Source of the DNA: Amycolatopsis pithecellobii
Lineage (GTDB): Bacteria > Actinomycetota > Actinomycetes > Mycobacteriales > Pseudonocardiaceae
Direction of reading: 5' to 3'
Assembly: GCF_009707865.1 (NCBI RefSeq)
Contig: NZ_WMBA01000029.1
Coordinates: forward strand, 23,111 to 87,110
DNA length: 64,000 nucleotides
Shown here: one piece after another, positions 33,153-41,974 of the stretch
Position numbering within the stretch: position 1 is the stretch's first letter
Layout: each line of letters starts with the position of its first letter
Notes under the pieces: generated by a model
What the model saw: the letters and a program-made list of their open reading frames with translations, nothing else
What the model was told of the DNA's origin: nothing
Database searches by the model: none
Translations under genes and position numbers: made by a program

Positions 33153-33734
33153 TCAGCGAGGCGGTTCGACGCGCAGGCGGTTGATCAGATCAAGGACGGC
33201 CGCGTGGAGTTGTCGAAGATCTTCGGCGTCCGGCCCGGGATAGGTGAGGGCGGTGAGGATGAGCCCTTCGAGAGTGGCCGCCACGGCGAGGCCGCGGCGG
33301 TATCCGCCGACGCATGGCGACAGCAACTCGGCGAGCCGGTGGTGAAAGGCGTGGTAGGTCGATTGCAGGGCGGGGTCGTGGATGGCCGCGACGATCATTT
33401 CCTGCATGGCCACGACGGCGGCGCGGCGCTGCTCGACGAGCGCGATGACGTAGTCGGCGGCGAGCCTCGGGAGTTCGTCGGGAGTGCCTGTCGCGGCCGT
33501 CTCGGTGAGCTGATCGTCGACGATCTGCAATGCCCGCTCGAACATCGACCGGCGGAGGTCGTCGATGGAGGAGAAGTGGTACGTCACCGAGGCCAGGGAC
33601 ACCTTGGCGGTCGAGGCCACGGTGCGGTGCGTCAGGCGGGCGGACCCGGCCTCGGCGACGACGGCGATGGCCGCGTCCAACAGCACGGTGCGCCGGGCCG
33701 CCCCACGGGCGGTCAGCGTGCGTGCATCACTCAC
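33153..33734 (-). CDS. TetR-family repressor
   Basis: This 193-residue protein has the helix-turn-helix near residues 15-60 (LLDAAIAVVAEAGSARLTHRTVASTAKVSLASVTYHFSS) and a helical ligand domain with FERALQIVDDQLTETAA. The likely start is GTG at 33734 (GGAGCC upstream). Matching 11-base palindromes sit both in front of this gene and in front of the old yellow enzyme gene, so it is probably an autorepressor that also controls the reductase and P450 run. Confidence 0.88.
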   Translation of the reverse strand: MSDARTLTARGAARRTVLLDAAIAVVAEAGSARLTHRTVASTAKVSLASVTYHFSSIDDLRRSMFERALQIVDDQLTETAATGTPDELPRLAADYVIALVEQRRAAVVAMQEMIVAAIHDPALQSTYHAFHHRLAELLSPCVGGYRRGLAVAATLEGLILTALTYPGPDAEDLRQLHAAVLDLINRLRVEPPR

Positions 33735-33753
33735 GGCTCCGCCTTCCAGTACA

Positions 33754-33785
33754 CGCGTATCAGATACAAACGTACCTGATACGCG
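33754..33785. promoter_or_regulatory. operator upstream of the TetR gene
   Basis: CGCGTATCAG (33754-33763) and CTGATACGCG (33776-33785) are exact reverse complements. Inside them are two 11-base palindromes, GTATCAGATAC (33757-33767) and GTACCTGATAC (33772-33782), which match the GTACCAGGTAC core before the old yellow enzyme gene. Position directly 5' of the repressor start suits autoregulation. Confidence 0.65.
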
Positions 33786-33790
33786 TTTGC

Positions 33791-34198
33791 TCACCGGACC
33801 GGTTCGAGCACGAACACCGGGATGACCCGGCTGGTCTTCTTCTGATACTCGCCGAAGACGGGGTTGTGCTCGACCAGGCGGCCCCACAAGCGGTCCCGTT
33901 CGTCCCCCTGCGCTTCGGTGGCGCGAACCTGGACCTTCTCGACGCCGATCTCGATCGTCGTGTCGGGGTTGGCCTTGAGATTGTGGTACCAAGCCGGGTG
34001 GGTGTCCCCGCCCGCATTGGAGGCGAAGATGAGCTGCCGCTCCCCGTCAGGCAGGCAGATGAGGGGCGTGACGTACGCCTTGCCGCTGTGGGCGCCGGTG
34101 GTGTGCAACAGAAGCAGGGTCTCCCCGGCGAACGTCCCCCCGACCTTGCCTTCGTTGTCCCGGAACTCGGCGATGATTGACTTGTTGAAATCCGACAT
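33791..34198 (-). CDS. second DDN-family F420-dependent reductase
   Basis: This 135-residue DDN-type protein ([78 protein letters not shown]). The C-terminal 25 residues closely match the copy at 31417, but the N-terminal part is the longer-established FNxxIIxEFRxNxGKVGG class. The ATG at 34198 gives the family start MSDFN; an ATG at 34231 would add eleven residues. It reduces quinones or enones with F420H2. Confidence 0.85.
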   Translation of the reverse strand: MSDFNKSIIAEFRDNEGKVGGTFAGETLLLLHTTGAHSGKAYVTPLICLPDGERQLIFASNAGGDTHPAWYHNLKANPDTTIEIGVEKVQVRATEAQGDERDRLWGRLVEHNPVFGEYQKKTSRVIPVFVLEPVR

Positions 34199-34249
34199 GC
34201 CCGGCGGAAACGGCCACGCGGTCTGGATCATTCCTCGATGTGACGACGG

Positions 34250-34958
34250 TCACCTGACATCGAACGAGATCTCGGCGGCGACCTCGACAGGACGCGTCAC
34301 AAATGCGAAGTGGTTTCCCTCGATCTCGCTGAAACGCCATCCTTTCCCGATGGCTACCTCCTTGGCTGACATGAAGAGATCTGTTCCCGTGAAACGGATG
34401 TAGTTGATGTTGACGCCACCGAGCTCGTCAACTGCCTTCAAGTCAGTGGGAAACGGTTGGCGGAGGACCGACATGGGCATCAGGGTAGAAGACTCCTGAA
34501 GCCAGTTCGCTACTTCGTCGTCGTCGATTCCGTACGCTGCCGGGGGTGCCGGCTCGGCGTACAGACCATCGTGGGACGCGGCCAGTCCTTCAAGTATTCC
34601 CTCAACGTCCGGGCGATCGTCGAAAACGGAACGACCCGGCGTCGGGATGAAGCCATCGAGAAAGACGAGCCGACGCACCGACGGGCCGGCGCCAGATGTC
34701 GCCGCCGCCCCGCACGCCGGTATCGTTCCGTAGCTGTGTCCTACGAGGATTACCTCGTCGCCGGCGGCCGATACGCAATCGGCGACGACGTCGATGTGCT
34801 CTTCGAGCGCGATGTTCGGGCGAAGGTGGGGAGCGTCCCGTCCAAGACCGGTAAGAGTGGGAGTGGACCGTGTGTCCGGACCGCTCCAGCTCGTCGACGA
34901 GTGGACGCCAGACCCAGCTTCCACCCCAGGAGCCGTGCACAAGAACGTAGGTTGCCAT
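34250..34958 (-). pseudogene. frameshifted EstC-like alpha/beta hydrolase
   Basis: Two frames together encode one hydrolase of about 236 residues. The first starts at 34958 with ATYVLVHGSWGGSWVWRPLV and continues to GHTVHS; the second continues with PTLTGLGRDAPHL, VGHSYGT (nucleophile elbow), VFLDGFIPTPG and a C-terminal GNHFAFVTRP (His). The switch happens near 34855, where GTCCACTCCCACT reads as though two bases (for example one AC of ACAC) were lost. The nucleophile, and the His, are downstream of the shift, so the full enzyme is not made unless the shift is a sequencing error. It lies twelve bases after the Rieske gene in the same operon. Confidence 0.75.
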
Positions 34959-34970
34959 GGCAAATCGGGA

Positions 34971-35996
34971 TTACTTCAGGAAATCGGCAGAGGGATGCGA
35001 CCGCGGAAAAGTTCGCAGGTACTCGAAGAAGCGAGCAAGCACTCGATCACCGCGAGTAAGGTTTCCCGGAGTGTAATGCATACCGGCGAAAATCGGCACG
35101 TCCTCGCTGGCGATCGACATCTCCAAGTTCAGCACGTAGTCGAGGAATTCGCCGGTTTGCTCCGCCGTCTCTCGGGGCTCGGGCTGCGCGCAAATCGTGT
35201 AGAACACGGTAGTCTGGCCGGGAGTCGGAATCCCCATCCAACTGGACCACCCAAACCAGCGACCATCGACCGTTCCGTTCTGATGGAACAAGTTCGTTCC
35301 GTGGATCTCCGGACGAATATCGAGAACCGGCCCGGCCGGAGTTACTGCATGGATGGGGAAGGTGGCCGAGTAATCTTGCCAGGTGACATCTTCGTACGGA
35401 TCGTTGCGCATGTCGAACTGATGTAGCTCAGTGATGTGCAGCAGATCAGGAGTGTTCGCGCAGATGACCCAAGGGTCGACGGAGAACCGATCGGGGAAAG
35501 TTCCCGACCTCAGAACCAGGGAATCATCCGGGCGATCGAAGTCCGGAATCGAGAAGCGCGGCTCCAAGCCGTTGAAGGCAAAAACGATGCCGTACCGTTC
35601 CACGGCCGGGAACCGGTAGAGCGAAGCACGAGGCGGGACCGGGTCACCTGACGGGAGATACGCACACTGCCCGCTTCCACCGTCGTACTCCCAGCCATGG
35701 AACGCACACCGGATGTTGCCCGAGTCGGTGACCTGCCCGATCGACAGGTCCGCTCCCACGTGCAGACAGTACGCACTGAACACACGAATTTCTCCGTGTC
35801 GATCGCGCGAAACGATCACGCGTCCATCGAGGAAATCGCAGCCGTGCACGCCTCGCTCCGGGACGTCGGAACTCAGACAGACCGGAAACCAGGTCTCGCT
35901 GAAAACGCCTCCGTCGCCTTCCGCCGGTATTTCCCTTCCCCTGAGTCGGCGCTGCGGAGCCGTATCGCGGGCTTGATTTTCCTGAGTTGTCGTCAC
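34971..35996 (-). CDS. Rieske non-heme iron oxygenase, alpha subunit (VanA-like)
   Basis: This is a 341-residue oxygenase. The Rieske [2Fe-2S] site is CLHVGAD and CAFHGWEYD (Cys-x-His, Cys-x2-His). The mononuclear iron site follows as ANTPDLLHITELH (Asp and two His). This length and order match VanA-type O-demethylases and hydroxylases of aromatic acids. A VanB-type reductase gene starts divergently at 36152 and is the natural electron donor. GC at third positions is visibly lower than in the genes to the left. Confidence 0.9.
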   Translation of the reverse strand: MTTTQENQARDTAPQRRLRGREIPAEGDGGVFSETWFPVCLSSDVPERGVHGCDFLDGRVIVSRDRHGEIRVFSAYCLHVGADLSIGQVTDSGNIRCAFHGWEYDGGSGQCAYLPSGDPVPPRASLYRFPAVERYGIVFAFNGLEPRFSIPDFDRPDDSLVLRSGTFPDRFSVDPWVICANTPDLLHITELHQFDMRNDPYEDVTWQDYSATFPIHAVTPAGPVLDIRPEIHGTNLFHQNGTVDGRWFGWSSWMGIPTPGQTTVFYTICAQPEPRETAEQTGEFLDYVLNLEMSIASEDVPIFAGMHYTPGNLTRGDRVLARFFEYLRTFPRSHPSADFLK

Positions 35997-36088
35997 TTGC
36001 GCACCCCTATCCGTGGTTTGCGTATTCCGCGCTCAGAACGCACACCTGGTACAAGATGAGCGTGGTGGGAACTGCTTGATGCACCAGG

Positions 36089-36110
36089 CTCTAGAGTTTA
36101 AGCTCTAGAG
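36089..36110. promoter_or_regulatory. paired CTCTAGAG palindromes in the Rieske/reductase promoter region
   Basis: The perfect 8-base palindrome CTCTAGAG occurs at 36089-36096 and 36103-36110, 14 bases centre to centre, within the direct repeat GCTCTAGAG. They sit in the 155-base region between the divergent oxygenase and reductase genes, about 42 bases upstream of the reductase start. This is a likely shared operator. Confidence 0.6.
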
Positions 36111-36151
36111 AAGCTGCTAGTCAATCACTCCCTCTCGACAAGGAGGCTTCT

Positions 36152-37081
36152 TTGCCACAGGCAAGCTTTCCCGTAGTTGTGACAGCGACCTGGACCGCGG
36201 CACGTCACGTGCTGGCTCTCGACGTGGGCGCGGATTCCGATCTTGCATTGCCGGGTTGGACGCCCGGTAGTCATGTCACGATTCATACCCCTGCCGGTTC
36301 CTGCTCCTTGTCGCTGTGCGGTCGCCCGGCCGATGATCGTTGGCGGCTAGGTGTGCGGAATCGAGAGGGCGGAGCCGCCCGGTGGTTACACGAAAATGCC
36401 GCGGTCGGCACCTCCCTGGAGGCCAGCCCACCGTCGAACACGTTTGGAATCGATCCAACCAGTGACAACCATATTCTGCTCGCCGGCGGTGTAGGAATAA
36501 CCCCGATACTCGCTATGACTCTTGAGCTTGCCGAGCGAGAGTCATCCTGGCATCTGCTGTACATCGGCTCGTCCCGCCAGGAAATGGCTTTCCTTGATCA
36601 CCTTCGGAGTGTTCGAGAGAGGGTGACCATATGGGAGACGACGCTATACGGAAGGCCGAACATTCCCGCCTTGGTGAGCGAGTGGATCGGAGGGACGTCG
36701 ACCACCCTCTACTGCTGCGGACCGGCCGGGCTGATCGAGTCGGTCTCCAGCGATTTCTCGGGCCGAGACGACCTGCGAGTCCTTTCCGAGCGTTTTGCGG
36801 CCACTCCCGAGTTAGGCGGGAGTTTCGAGGTCGAGCTCAGCCGATCCGGCGGTAGAATCAGGGTTCCTGCCGGCGTGAGCGTCCTGGATGTCCTCGAGGA
36901 GCGGGGAGTCGACATACCGTGGTCCTGTCGAGCTGGTATCTGCGGAACATGTGAAACTCCCCTGATCGCCGGGCGGACCGACCACGGGGATAGTCTCGTC
37001 GGCCTGACTCGTGCCGATGACGTCTGTTTTCCCTGTGTGGTCCGTGCCGTCGACGACGACCTCATCGTGCTCGACATTTAG
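36152..37081 (+). CDS. VanB-type FMN/2Fe-2S reductase, partner of the Rieske oxygenase
   Basis: This is a 309-residue phthalate-dioxygenase-reductase-type protein. Flavin domain ends SLSLCGRP, NADH domain has LAGGVGITPILAMT and YCCGPAG, and the C-terminal ferredoxin domain has CRAGICGTC plus a Cys in VCFPC. The start is TTG at 36152: a strong AAGGAGG (36140-36146) stands five bases before it, and no ATG or GTG fits. It donates electrons from NADH to the divergent Rieske oxygenase. Its relative at 28879 serves the P450. Confidence 0.9.
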   Translation: MPQASFPVVVTATWTAARHVLALDVGADSDLALPGWTPGSHVTIHTPAGSCSLSLCGRPADDRWRLGVRNREGGAARWLHENAAVGTSLEASPPSNTFGIDPTSDNHILLAGGVGITPILAMTLELAERESSWHLLYIGSSRQEMAFLDHLRSVRERVTIWETTLYGRPNIPALVSEWIGGTSTTLYCCGPAGLIESVSSDFSGRDDLRVLSERFAATPELGGSFEVELSRSGGRIRVPAGVSVLDVLEERGVDIPWSCRAGICGTCETPLIAGRTDHGDSLVGLTRADDVCFPCVVRAVDDDLIVLDI

Positions 37082-37126
37082 CACGTCCTGCCAAATGGGC
37101 ACAACGGGAGGCGGTGATTGGCGCCG

Positions 37127-37165
37127 TGGGCGGAGGTGGCGACCGCTCGTCGACCACCCCGCCCA
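37127..37165. terminator. hairpin between convergent genes
   Basis: TGGGCGGAGGTGG (37127-37139) pairs with CCACCCCGCCCA (37154-37165) with one bulge, around a 14-base loop. It sits between the end of the reductase gene and the end of the dehydrogenase gene, so it can stop transcription from both sides. There is no U-tract, as is usual in this kind of genome. Confidence 0.5.
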
Positions 37166-37197
37166 GCGTGCCCGCCGACAGGGGGTCCCGGTTCGGC

Positions 37198-38064
37198 TTA
37201 TTCGTCTTTACGGTGTGTGGAATCAAATACTTCAACGAGGCTCGAGATATCGGCAGAGCCGTCGATGCGCGCGCACAACTCGATACAATTATCAAGGCTC
37301 GGCGTCCAGGCGCCGGCCTTGAGCATCATGGCGCGTGCAAGAAGCAGGTCCTTCTCCATCAGCCCGACGGCGCCGAACCGAGGTTCGTGATCCCGTTTGA
37401 CCATCCTCGGTCCCAGTATTCGCAGCGGGGGACTGTCGGCGAAACCCCCGAACAGCGCGTCGGGAAGCGAAGCCACGGGGATTCCGGTGCGGCGTGCGGC
37501 ACTGATTGTTTCCGCAATTGCCATGATGTTGGACGCGACGATCATCTGATTGCAAAGCTTCATCGCCTGACCGGCACCGGGCCCGCCGACGAGTGTTTTT
37601 CGTGCGCTTAAGGCGTCCAGCAACGGTGCCGCTGCTTCGATATCTGCTGCGGCCCCTCCCATGAAGAGGGTGAGCTTCCCTTCCGCTGCGGCCGCCGTCC
37701 CACCTGATACGGGTGAGTCGACCCAGCCGATTCCGTGGGCATCGGCTTCGCGGGCCAAGTCCGCGGCAGCCTCCGGACTTCCGGTCGAGAGATCCACCAA
37801 GACACGGCGTCGTCGCGGCACACTGGTCCGCGCGAACATACGCCGAGCGATTTCCCCACTCGCGACATGAGAGGTGACGCAAATACCGATTACATCGCAG
37901 CTGTCGAACACCGCCTCGGGCGATTCCGCGACAAAGGCGCCAAGCTCCGCCAGCGGCGCCGCTTTTTTGGCCGACCGGTTCCAGACCGTAAGCGAACCGG
38001 TAGCCGAAACCAGCCGCCGGGCCATCGCCGAGCCGATATTCCCCAGACCGACAAGACCGATCAT
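37198..38064 (-). CDS. 3-hydroxyisobutyrate / tartronate-semialdehyde dehydrogenase-type enzyme
   Basis: This 288-residue beta-hydroxyacid dehydrogenase has [16 protein letters not shown] for NAD(P), [22 protein letters not shown] (substrate loop) and [19 protein letters not shown] with the catalytic Lys. The ATG overlaps the IlvD stop (ATGA). With hydroxypyruvate isomerase two genes away, a tartronate-semialdehyde reductase (GlxR/GarR-like) role is likely, although 3-hydroxyisobutyrate or other beta-hydroxy acids remain possible. Confidence 0.85.
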   Translation of the reverse strand: MIGLVGLGNIGSAMARRLVSATGSLTVWNRSAKKAAPLAELGAFVAESPEAVFDSCDVIGICVTSHVASGEIARRMFARTSVPRRRRVLVDLSTGSPEAAADLAREADAHGIGWVDSPVSGGTAAAAEGKLTLFMGGAAADIEAAAPLLDALSARKTLVGGPGAGQAMKLCNQMIVASNIMAIAETISAARRTGIPVASLPDALFGGFADSPPLRILGPRMVKRDHEPRFGAVGLMEKDLLLARAMMLKAGAWTPSLDNCIELCARIDGSADISSLVEVFDSTHRKDE

Positions 38065-39767
38065 TGGTCGCGTCTCCAAACAACCCCGCCGGAATGGGTG
38101 ACGGCACCCAAGTGCGCCGGCCCGACGACTGATGCGTACTTCTCCAAGGCACCGCCGAGTTCGCAAGAATCGGTCACCGGTCGCTGGGACCGGCGCACAG
38201 TGAGTTCTTCCGGCGAGAGTTCGACGGTGATCGTGCGTGAGCCGGCCGATGCGTCGATCGAGACGATGTCCCCGTCACGCAGTAGGCCGATTGGTCCACC
38301 TACCGCGGCTTCCGGTCCAACGTGACCGACACACAATCCCCGGGTTGCGCCGGAGAATCGTCCATCGGTGACCAATGCAACGGCTTCGCCATTACCTTGC
38401 CCGTAGATGAGGGCGGTGATTCCCAGCATCTCGCGCATACCCGGTCCGCCTTTGGGGCCCTCGTTGCGGATCACAATGACATCGCCCGGCGAGTAGGCAG
38501 AATCGCGGACCGCCCGCAGGCAATCCTCCTCGGATTCAAACACTTTGACCGGTCCACGGTGCTTTAGTTTTCCCAAACCTGCAACTTTCAGGACCGCTCC
38601 GTCGGGGGCCAAATTCCCCTTGAGAACCGCAATGCCGCCCTCCGGACTGATCGGCTCAGCGGTCGACCGGACGACCAGCCCGTCTGGCCCGGGGAACTGC
38701 TGCAACTCTTCGGCGAGTGTCGCCCCACTCAAGGTATACGTCGTGCCGTCGAGGTAGCCTCCGTCGAGCAGCGCCTTGAGGATAACGGGAGCGCCGCCGA
38801 CCTCGAACACGTCGCGTGCCAAGAATCGTCCGCCGGGCTTCAGATCGGCAATCAGCGGCGTCCTCGCGAGCACGTCGCCTACGTCCTCCATCGTGAACCG
38901 GAGGCCCGCCTCATGCGCAAGTGCCGGCAGGTGCAACACAGCATTGGTGGACCCACCGGTCGCCGCGACCAGAGCGGCGGCGTTCGTCAGCGCCGGACGC
39001 GTAACGAGATCCCTCGGCAACGGCCGGTCGTTCAACGCCGCCATCATGAGTACGCGGCCGGTACGTCGTGCGAGCGAAGCCCGAGCCGAATAGACCGCCG
39101 GAACCATCGACGATCCCAACGGAGCCAACCCGAGTGCTTCCGAGACCATAGCCATGGTGTTGGCGGTGTACTGGCCGGCGCACGCTCCCGGCGTGGGAAC
39201 ACTCACCCGAGCACTTTCGACGAGCTGCTTCTCATCGACTTCGCCCGCGAGTGTTCGTCCAATCATCTCGTAGGTATCGACGATGTTGACGTCGTGCCCT
39301 TCGCTACGCCCCGGTAGTGCGGAACCGCCGTAAAGAAAAGCCGACGGAACGTTACAGCGGATCATTCCCATCATGATCCCGGGCATATTCTTGTCGCAGC
39401 CGCCGAGACCCAGGATCCCATCCCATTGGTGCGCGCGGGTGGTGGCTTCCACACTGTCAGCTATCAACTCGCGCGAAAGAAGCGAGAACCGCATTCCCGA
39501 GTGAGCGACCGAGAGGCCATCCGACACAGAGACTACCGGACACTCGTGCGGCGTCCCTCTCCCGACGGAGATGCCGGTCTTCGCATGCAATGCCTGCTCG
39601 CGAAGAAGGAGATTGCATGGGCTCATCTCGCCCCCGGTGTGAATGACACCGATGTGGGGCCGGGCTATGTCATCGTCGTCCTGGCCGAGGGCATGGAGGA
39701 AGGCGCGAGTTGTCGTCCGGGTCACGCCCTCATAAATGGTCGCCGATCGCCACCGTCGTTCTCCCAT
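38061..39767 (-). CDS. ilvD: IlvD/Edd-family dehydratase (dihydroxy-acid or sugar-acid dehydratase)
   Basis: This 568-residue Fe-S dehydratase has [23 protein letters not shown] and [13 protein letters not shown], which are the cluster and substrate motifs of the family; the length fits dihydroxy-acid dehydratase. It removes water from 2,3-dihydroxy acids. In a branched-chain amino-acid operon it would act after IlvC, but here it lies with hydroxypyruvate isomerase and a beta-hydroxyacid dehydrogenase, so a sugar-acid substrate is possible. The ribosome site is GAGAGGC before the ATG at 39767. Confidence 0.88.
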   Translation of the reverse strand: MGERRWRSATIYEGVTRTTTRAFLHALGQDDDDIARPHIGVIHTGGEMSPCNLLLREQALHAKTGISVGRGTPHECPVVSVSDGLSVAHSGMRFSLLSRELIADSVEATTRAHQWDGILGLGGCDKNMPGIMMGMIRCNVPSAFLYGGSALPGRSEGHDVNIVDTYEMIGRTLAGEVDEKQLVESARVSVPTPGACAGQYTANTMAMVSEALGLAPLGSSMVPAVYSARASLARRTGRVLMMAALNDRPLPRDLVTRPALTNAAALVAATGGSTNAVLHLPALAHEAGLRFTMEDVGDVLARTPLIADLKPGGRFLARDVFEVGGAPVILKALLDGGYLDGTTYTLSGATLAEELQQFPGPDGLVVRSTAEPISPEGGIAVLKGNLAPDGAVLKVAGLGKLKHRGPVKVFESEEDCLRAVRDSAYSPGDVIVIRNEGPKGGPGMREMLGITALIYGQGNGEAVALVTDGRFSGATRGLCVGHVGPEAAVGGPIGLLRDGDIVSIDASAGSRTITVELSPEELTVRRSQRPVTDSCELGGALEKYASVVGPAHLGAVTHSGGVVWRRDQ

Positions 39768-39786
39768 AAAAGCAGCCTCTCGTAGA

Positions 39787-40569
39787 CTAGATGTTCAGGT
39801 ACGGTTGTGCCCAATTCAAACCAGCTGACGTGCGACCAATGGGGGCATACTCGCAGCCGACGACTCCTGTGTACCCGAGCTCGTCGAGTTTGGAGAGAAT
39901 GGCCGTGTGGTTCAGCTCCCCGGTATCGGGCTCATGACGTCCGGGCACGCCGGCGAGTTGGACATGCGCCAGATACTCGAAATTCTCTTCGATTGTCTGA
40001 AGGACGTTACCGCCATGCATTTGCTGATGGTAGACGTCCAGTTGCAGTTTGATGTTTGACCGTTGGGAGGATCTGATGAGTCTGGTCGCGTGTGTCGCAC
40101 TCATCAGGTGATAGCCGGCTCGATCCCGGGGGTTGAGGGGCTCGAGCGTCAGTGTGACTCCCGCAGAAGCTGCTATGTCCGCGGACTGGCAGAGATTCTC
40201 CAGGAATACGGCGTCGGCAGCCTCGGATTCCATCCCCGGCGGCGGCTTGCCGGCCAAGAAATGGACCAACCGGGCGTCGAGGGCGGTGGCGTAGTCCAAT
40301 GCTTGGGCGAATGCGGCTGCGGCGTCGGCTTGCCGACCGGGGAGCGCGGCCAGTCCGAGTTCACCGGAGGACATATCGCCACCACTGACATTGATCAACG
40401 TCAATGCCAGCGAATTCGCCTCCAACAGGTTTCGGAGTCGTTCTTTCGTGAAGTCGAACGCGTAGTTCCATTCTACATACTCGAAACCGGCCGACGCTGC
40501 CGCGGTAAAACGTTGCTCGAACGGCATCTCGGTAAACATCCACGATATGTTGGCCGCTAGGCGTGTCAT
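39787..40569 (-). CDS. hyi: hydroxypyruvate isomerase-family TIM barrel
   Basis: This 260-residue xylose-isomerase-like barrel has [25 protein letters not shown] at the start, [16 protein letters not shown] with the first metal Glu, [15 protein letters not shown] with the Asp and His, and [16 protein letters not shown] at the end, all typical of Hyi. It would interconvert hydroxypyruvate and tartronate semialdehyde. No glyoxylate carboligase gene is nearby, so the substrate source is unclear. Confidence 0.88.
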   Translation of the reverse strand: MTRLAANISWMFTEMPFEQRFTAAASAGFEYVEWNYAFDFTKERLRNLLEANSLALTLINVSGGDMSSGELGLAALPGRQADAAAAFAQALDYATALDARLVHFLAGKPPPGMESEAADAVFLENLCQSADIAASAGVTLTLEPLNPRDRAGYHLMSATHATRLIRSSQRSNIKLQLDVYHQQMHGGNVLQTIEENFEYLAHVQLAGVPGRHEPDTGELNHTAILSKLDELGYTGVVGCEYAPIGRTSAGLNWAQPYLNI

Positions 40570-40583
40570 GATGTCGCCACTTT

Positions 40584-40979
40584 CTAGGGCAGCCGGGCAG
40601 ATACTTCAACTTCGATCATGAGCTCCGGGAGGACCAGAGATCGCACCTCGACTCCGGTCGAAGCGGGGAATGGACCGTCCCCGTAGTACTGCTTCCGCTT
40701 CGGAATTGCGTCGCGCAATTTTTGCATGTCAGTCACGTACATTACCTCGCGAACGATGTCGTTGTGATTCGCGCCGAAGTGCGCCAGGCTGCGCCCGATG
40801 GCGTCGTAAACAAATTCCAGCTGCTTGTCGAAATCTCCGGGATGTGCCGCGGTGAAATCTGGTTTCAATGCCGCAGTGCCAGACAGGTAGACCATTTCGC
40901 CCACCCGGACGGCCTGAGTGAAACCGACGTCCTTTTGGAGTTCCGCTATGTCGTCGAAGTAGTCGACCCGGTCGCTCAT
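40584..40979 (-). CDS. RidA-family protein, second copy
   Basis: This 131-residue RidA/YjgF fold protein has GFTQAVRVGEMVYLSGTAAL, DIVREVMYVTDMQKL and a C-terminal VRSLVLPELMIEVEVSARL, where the R is at the family's variable end. The ATG at 40979 follows AAAGG; an ATG at 40997 overlapping the hydrolase stop is the other choice and would couple translation. It may hydrolyse an imine or enamine, or act on an unsaturated ketone, in this operon. Confidence 0.82.
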   Translation of the reverse strand: MSDRVDYFDDIAELQKDVGFTQAVRVGEMVYLSGTAALKPDFTAAHPGDFDKQLEFVYDAIGRSLAHFGANHNDIVREVMYVTDMQKLRDAIPKRKQYYGDGPFPASTGVEVRSLVLPELMIEVEVSARLP

Positions 40980-40993
40980 ATCGGTACCTTTCA

Positions 40994-41818
40994 TCATTTG
41001 TGCGAGACAGCGCCCTCGGCGATGAACGCCCGGAGTGTGTCGTTGAACAGCGCCATCTCATCGAGATTGACCATGTGTGAGCTTTCCTCGAACGTCACGA
41101 GACGACCCTGCGGAAGCAGCTCAGCCAGGACGCTGGCACCTTCATAGCGCTGTTTGTTGTCATGCCGCCCCTGGGCCACGATGGCTGGGACACGTATCCG
41201 AGGAAGTCGCTGCCGGTGGTCGAGCTCCGCCATGTCGCTGCAGTACGCGTTGAAGACGACAAGCGGCCATTGCACCGCGCCGGCGACGAACCACCCGACG
41301 ACCGCGTCGCTGGGGTGGCGGAAAAGATAGTTGCGTCCCAGCGCGTCGTAAGCTTCCACGCTGGTGGTTGACTCGCTCGACACCTGGTCGAGCCACCACT
41401 TGCTGAACTCTTCGGAGAAACCACCGGGCTGGCCGTCACGATCGCCGCCGTACCAGGGAGCGCCGCTGACCAGGACGAGACGGCCCACCAGGTCAGGGTG
41501 TTGCTCGGCGGCGAGGATCGCGCCGTGGGCGCCGATGCCCTGGGCGACCACCGTGACGTTCTCAAGCCCGAGGCCGTTGATGATCGCGGCGATGGTATCG
41601 ACCAGCAGCTGAGCGGTATAGGCGACGTTCGGCTTCGACGATGCACCGGTACCCAGCCAGTCGAACGTCACCGTGCGGTGGTCGGCGGCAAGCGCGGCGA
41701 CCTGGTGCTCCCACTCGGCATGCGTTGCCAGGCCTGCGTTGACGAACAGAACTGCGGGACCGCTCCCGAACTCCTCGAAGTAGACGTCTGTACCGCCAGG
41801 GCCGTCGATGTACGGCAT
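40994..41818 (-). CDS. alpha/beta hydrolase fold protein without the nucleophilic serine
   Basis: This 274-residue protein has PAVLFVNAGLATHAEWEHQV in the oxyanion region, FDWLGTGAS, and later GRHDNKQRYEG and FEESSHMVNLDEM supplying Asp and His. At the nucleophile elbow, where GHSMGG is expected, it reads AQGIGAHG, so the Ser is Gly. The fold is intact, which suggests a non-hydrolytic lyase, a binding function or a cofactor-free oxygenase-like role rather than an ester hydrolase. It is the first gene of the minus-strand run ending at 37198 and faces the MHS transporter. Confidence 0.82.
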   Translation of the reverse strand: MPYIDGPGGTDVYFEEFGSGPAVLFVNAGLATHAEWEHQVAALAADHRTVTFDWLGTGASSKPNVAYTAQLLVDTIAAIINGLGLENVTVVAQGIGAHGAILAAEQHPDLVGRLVLVSGAPWYGGDRDGQPGGFSEEFSKWWLDQVSSESTTSVEAYDALGRNYLFRHPSDAVVGWFVAGAVQWPLVVFNAYCSDMAELDHRQRLPRIRVPAIVAQGRHDNKQRYEGASVLAELLPQGRLVTFEESSHMVNLDEMALFNDTLRAFIAEGAVSHK

Positions 41819-41839
41819 GTCAGCTCCCTCACCGGTCTA

Positions 41840-41950
41840 GTTGTCAGACTGGTTTGTAGCACGTAGGCTGCACACCCGCAACGACTTACGGCCCCTACCT
41901 GGGTTTCCCGGCCATCAGCGAGCTCAACACGTCCGGTCGTCAGACCAATT
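41840..41950. promoter_or_regulatory. two GTCAGAC sites between divergent hydrolase and MHS transporter genes
   Basis: GTTGTCAGACTGGTTT (41840-41855) and GGTCGTCAGACCAATT (41935-41950) share GTCAGAC and flank the 156-base divergent promoter region. They resemble the TGGTCnGACCA operators of FadR-type GntR proteins. The GntR gene at 44253 is the nearest candidate regulator. Confidence 0.5.
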
Positions 41951-41974
41951 ACTCAATGAGGAGTAGGACTGAAA

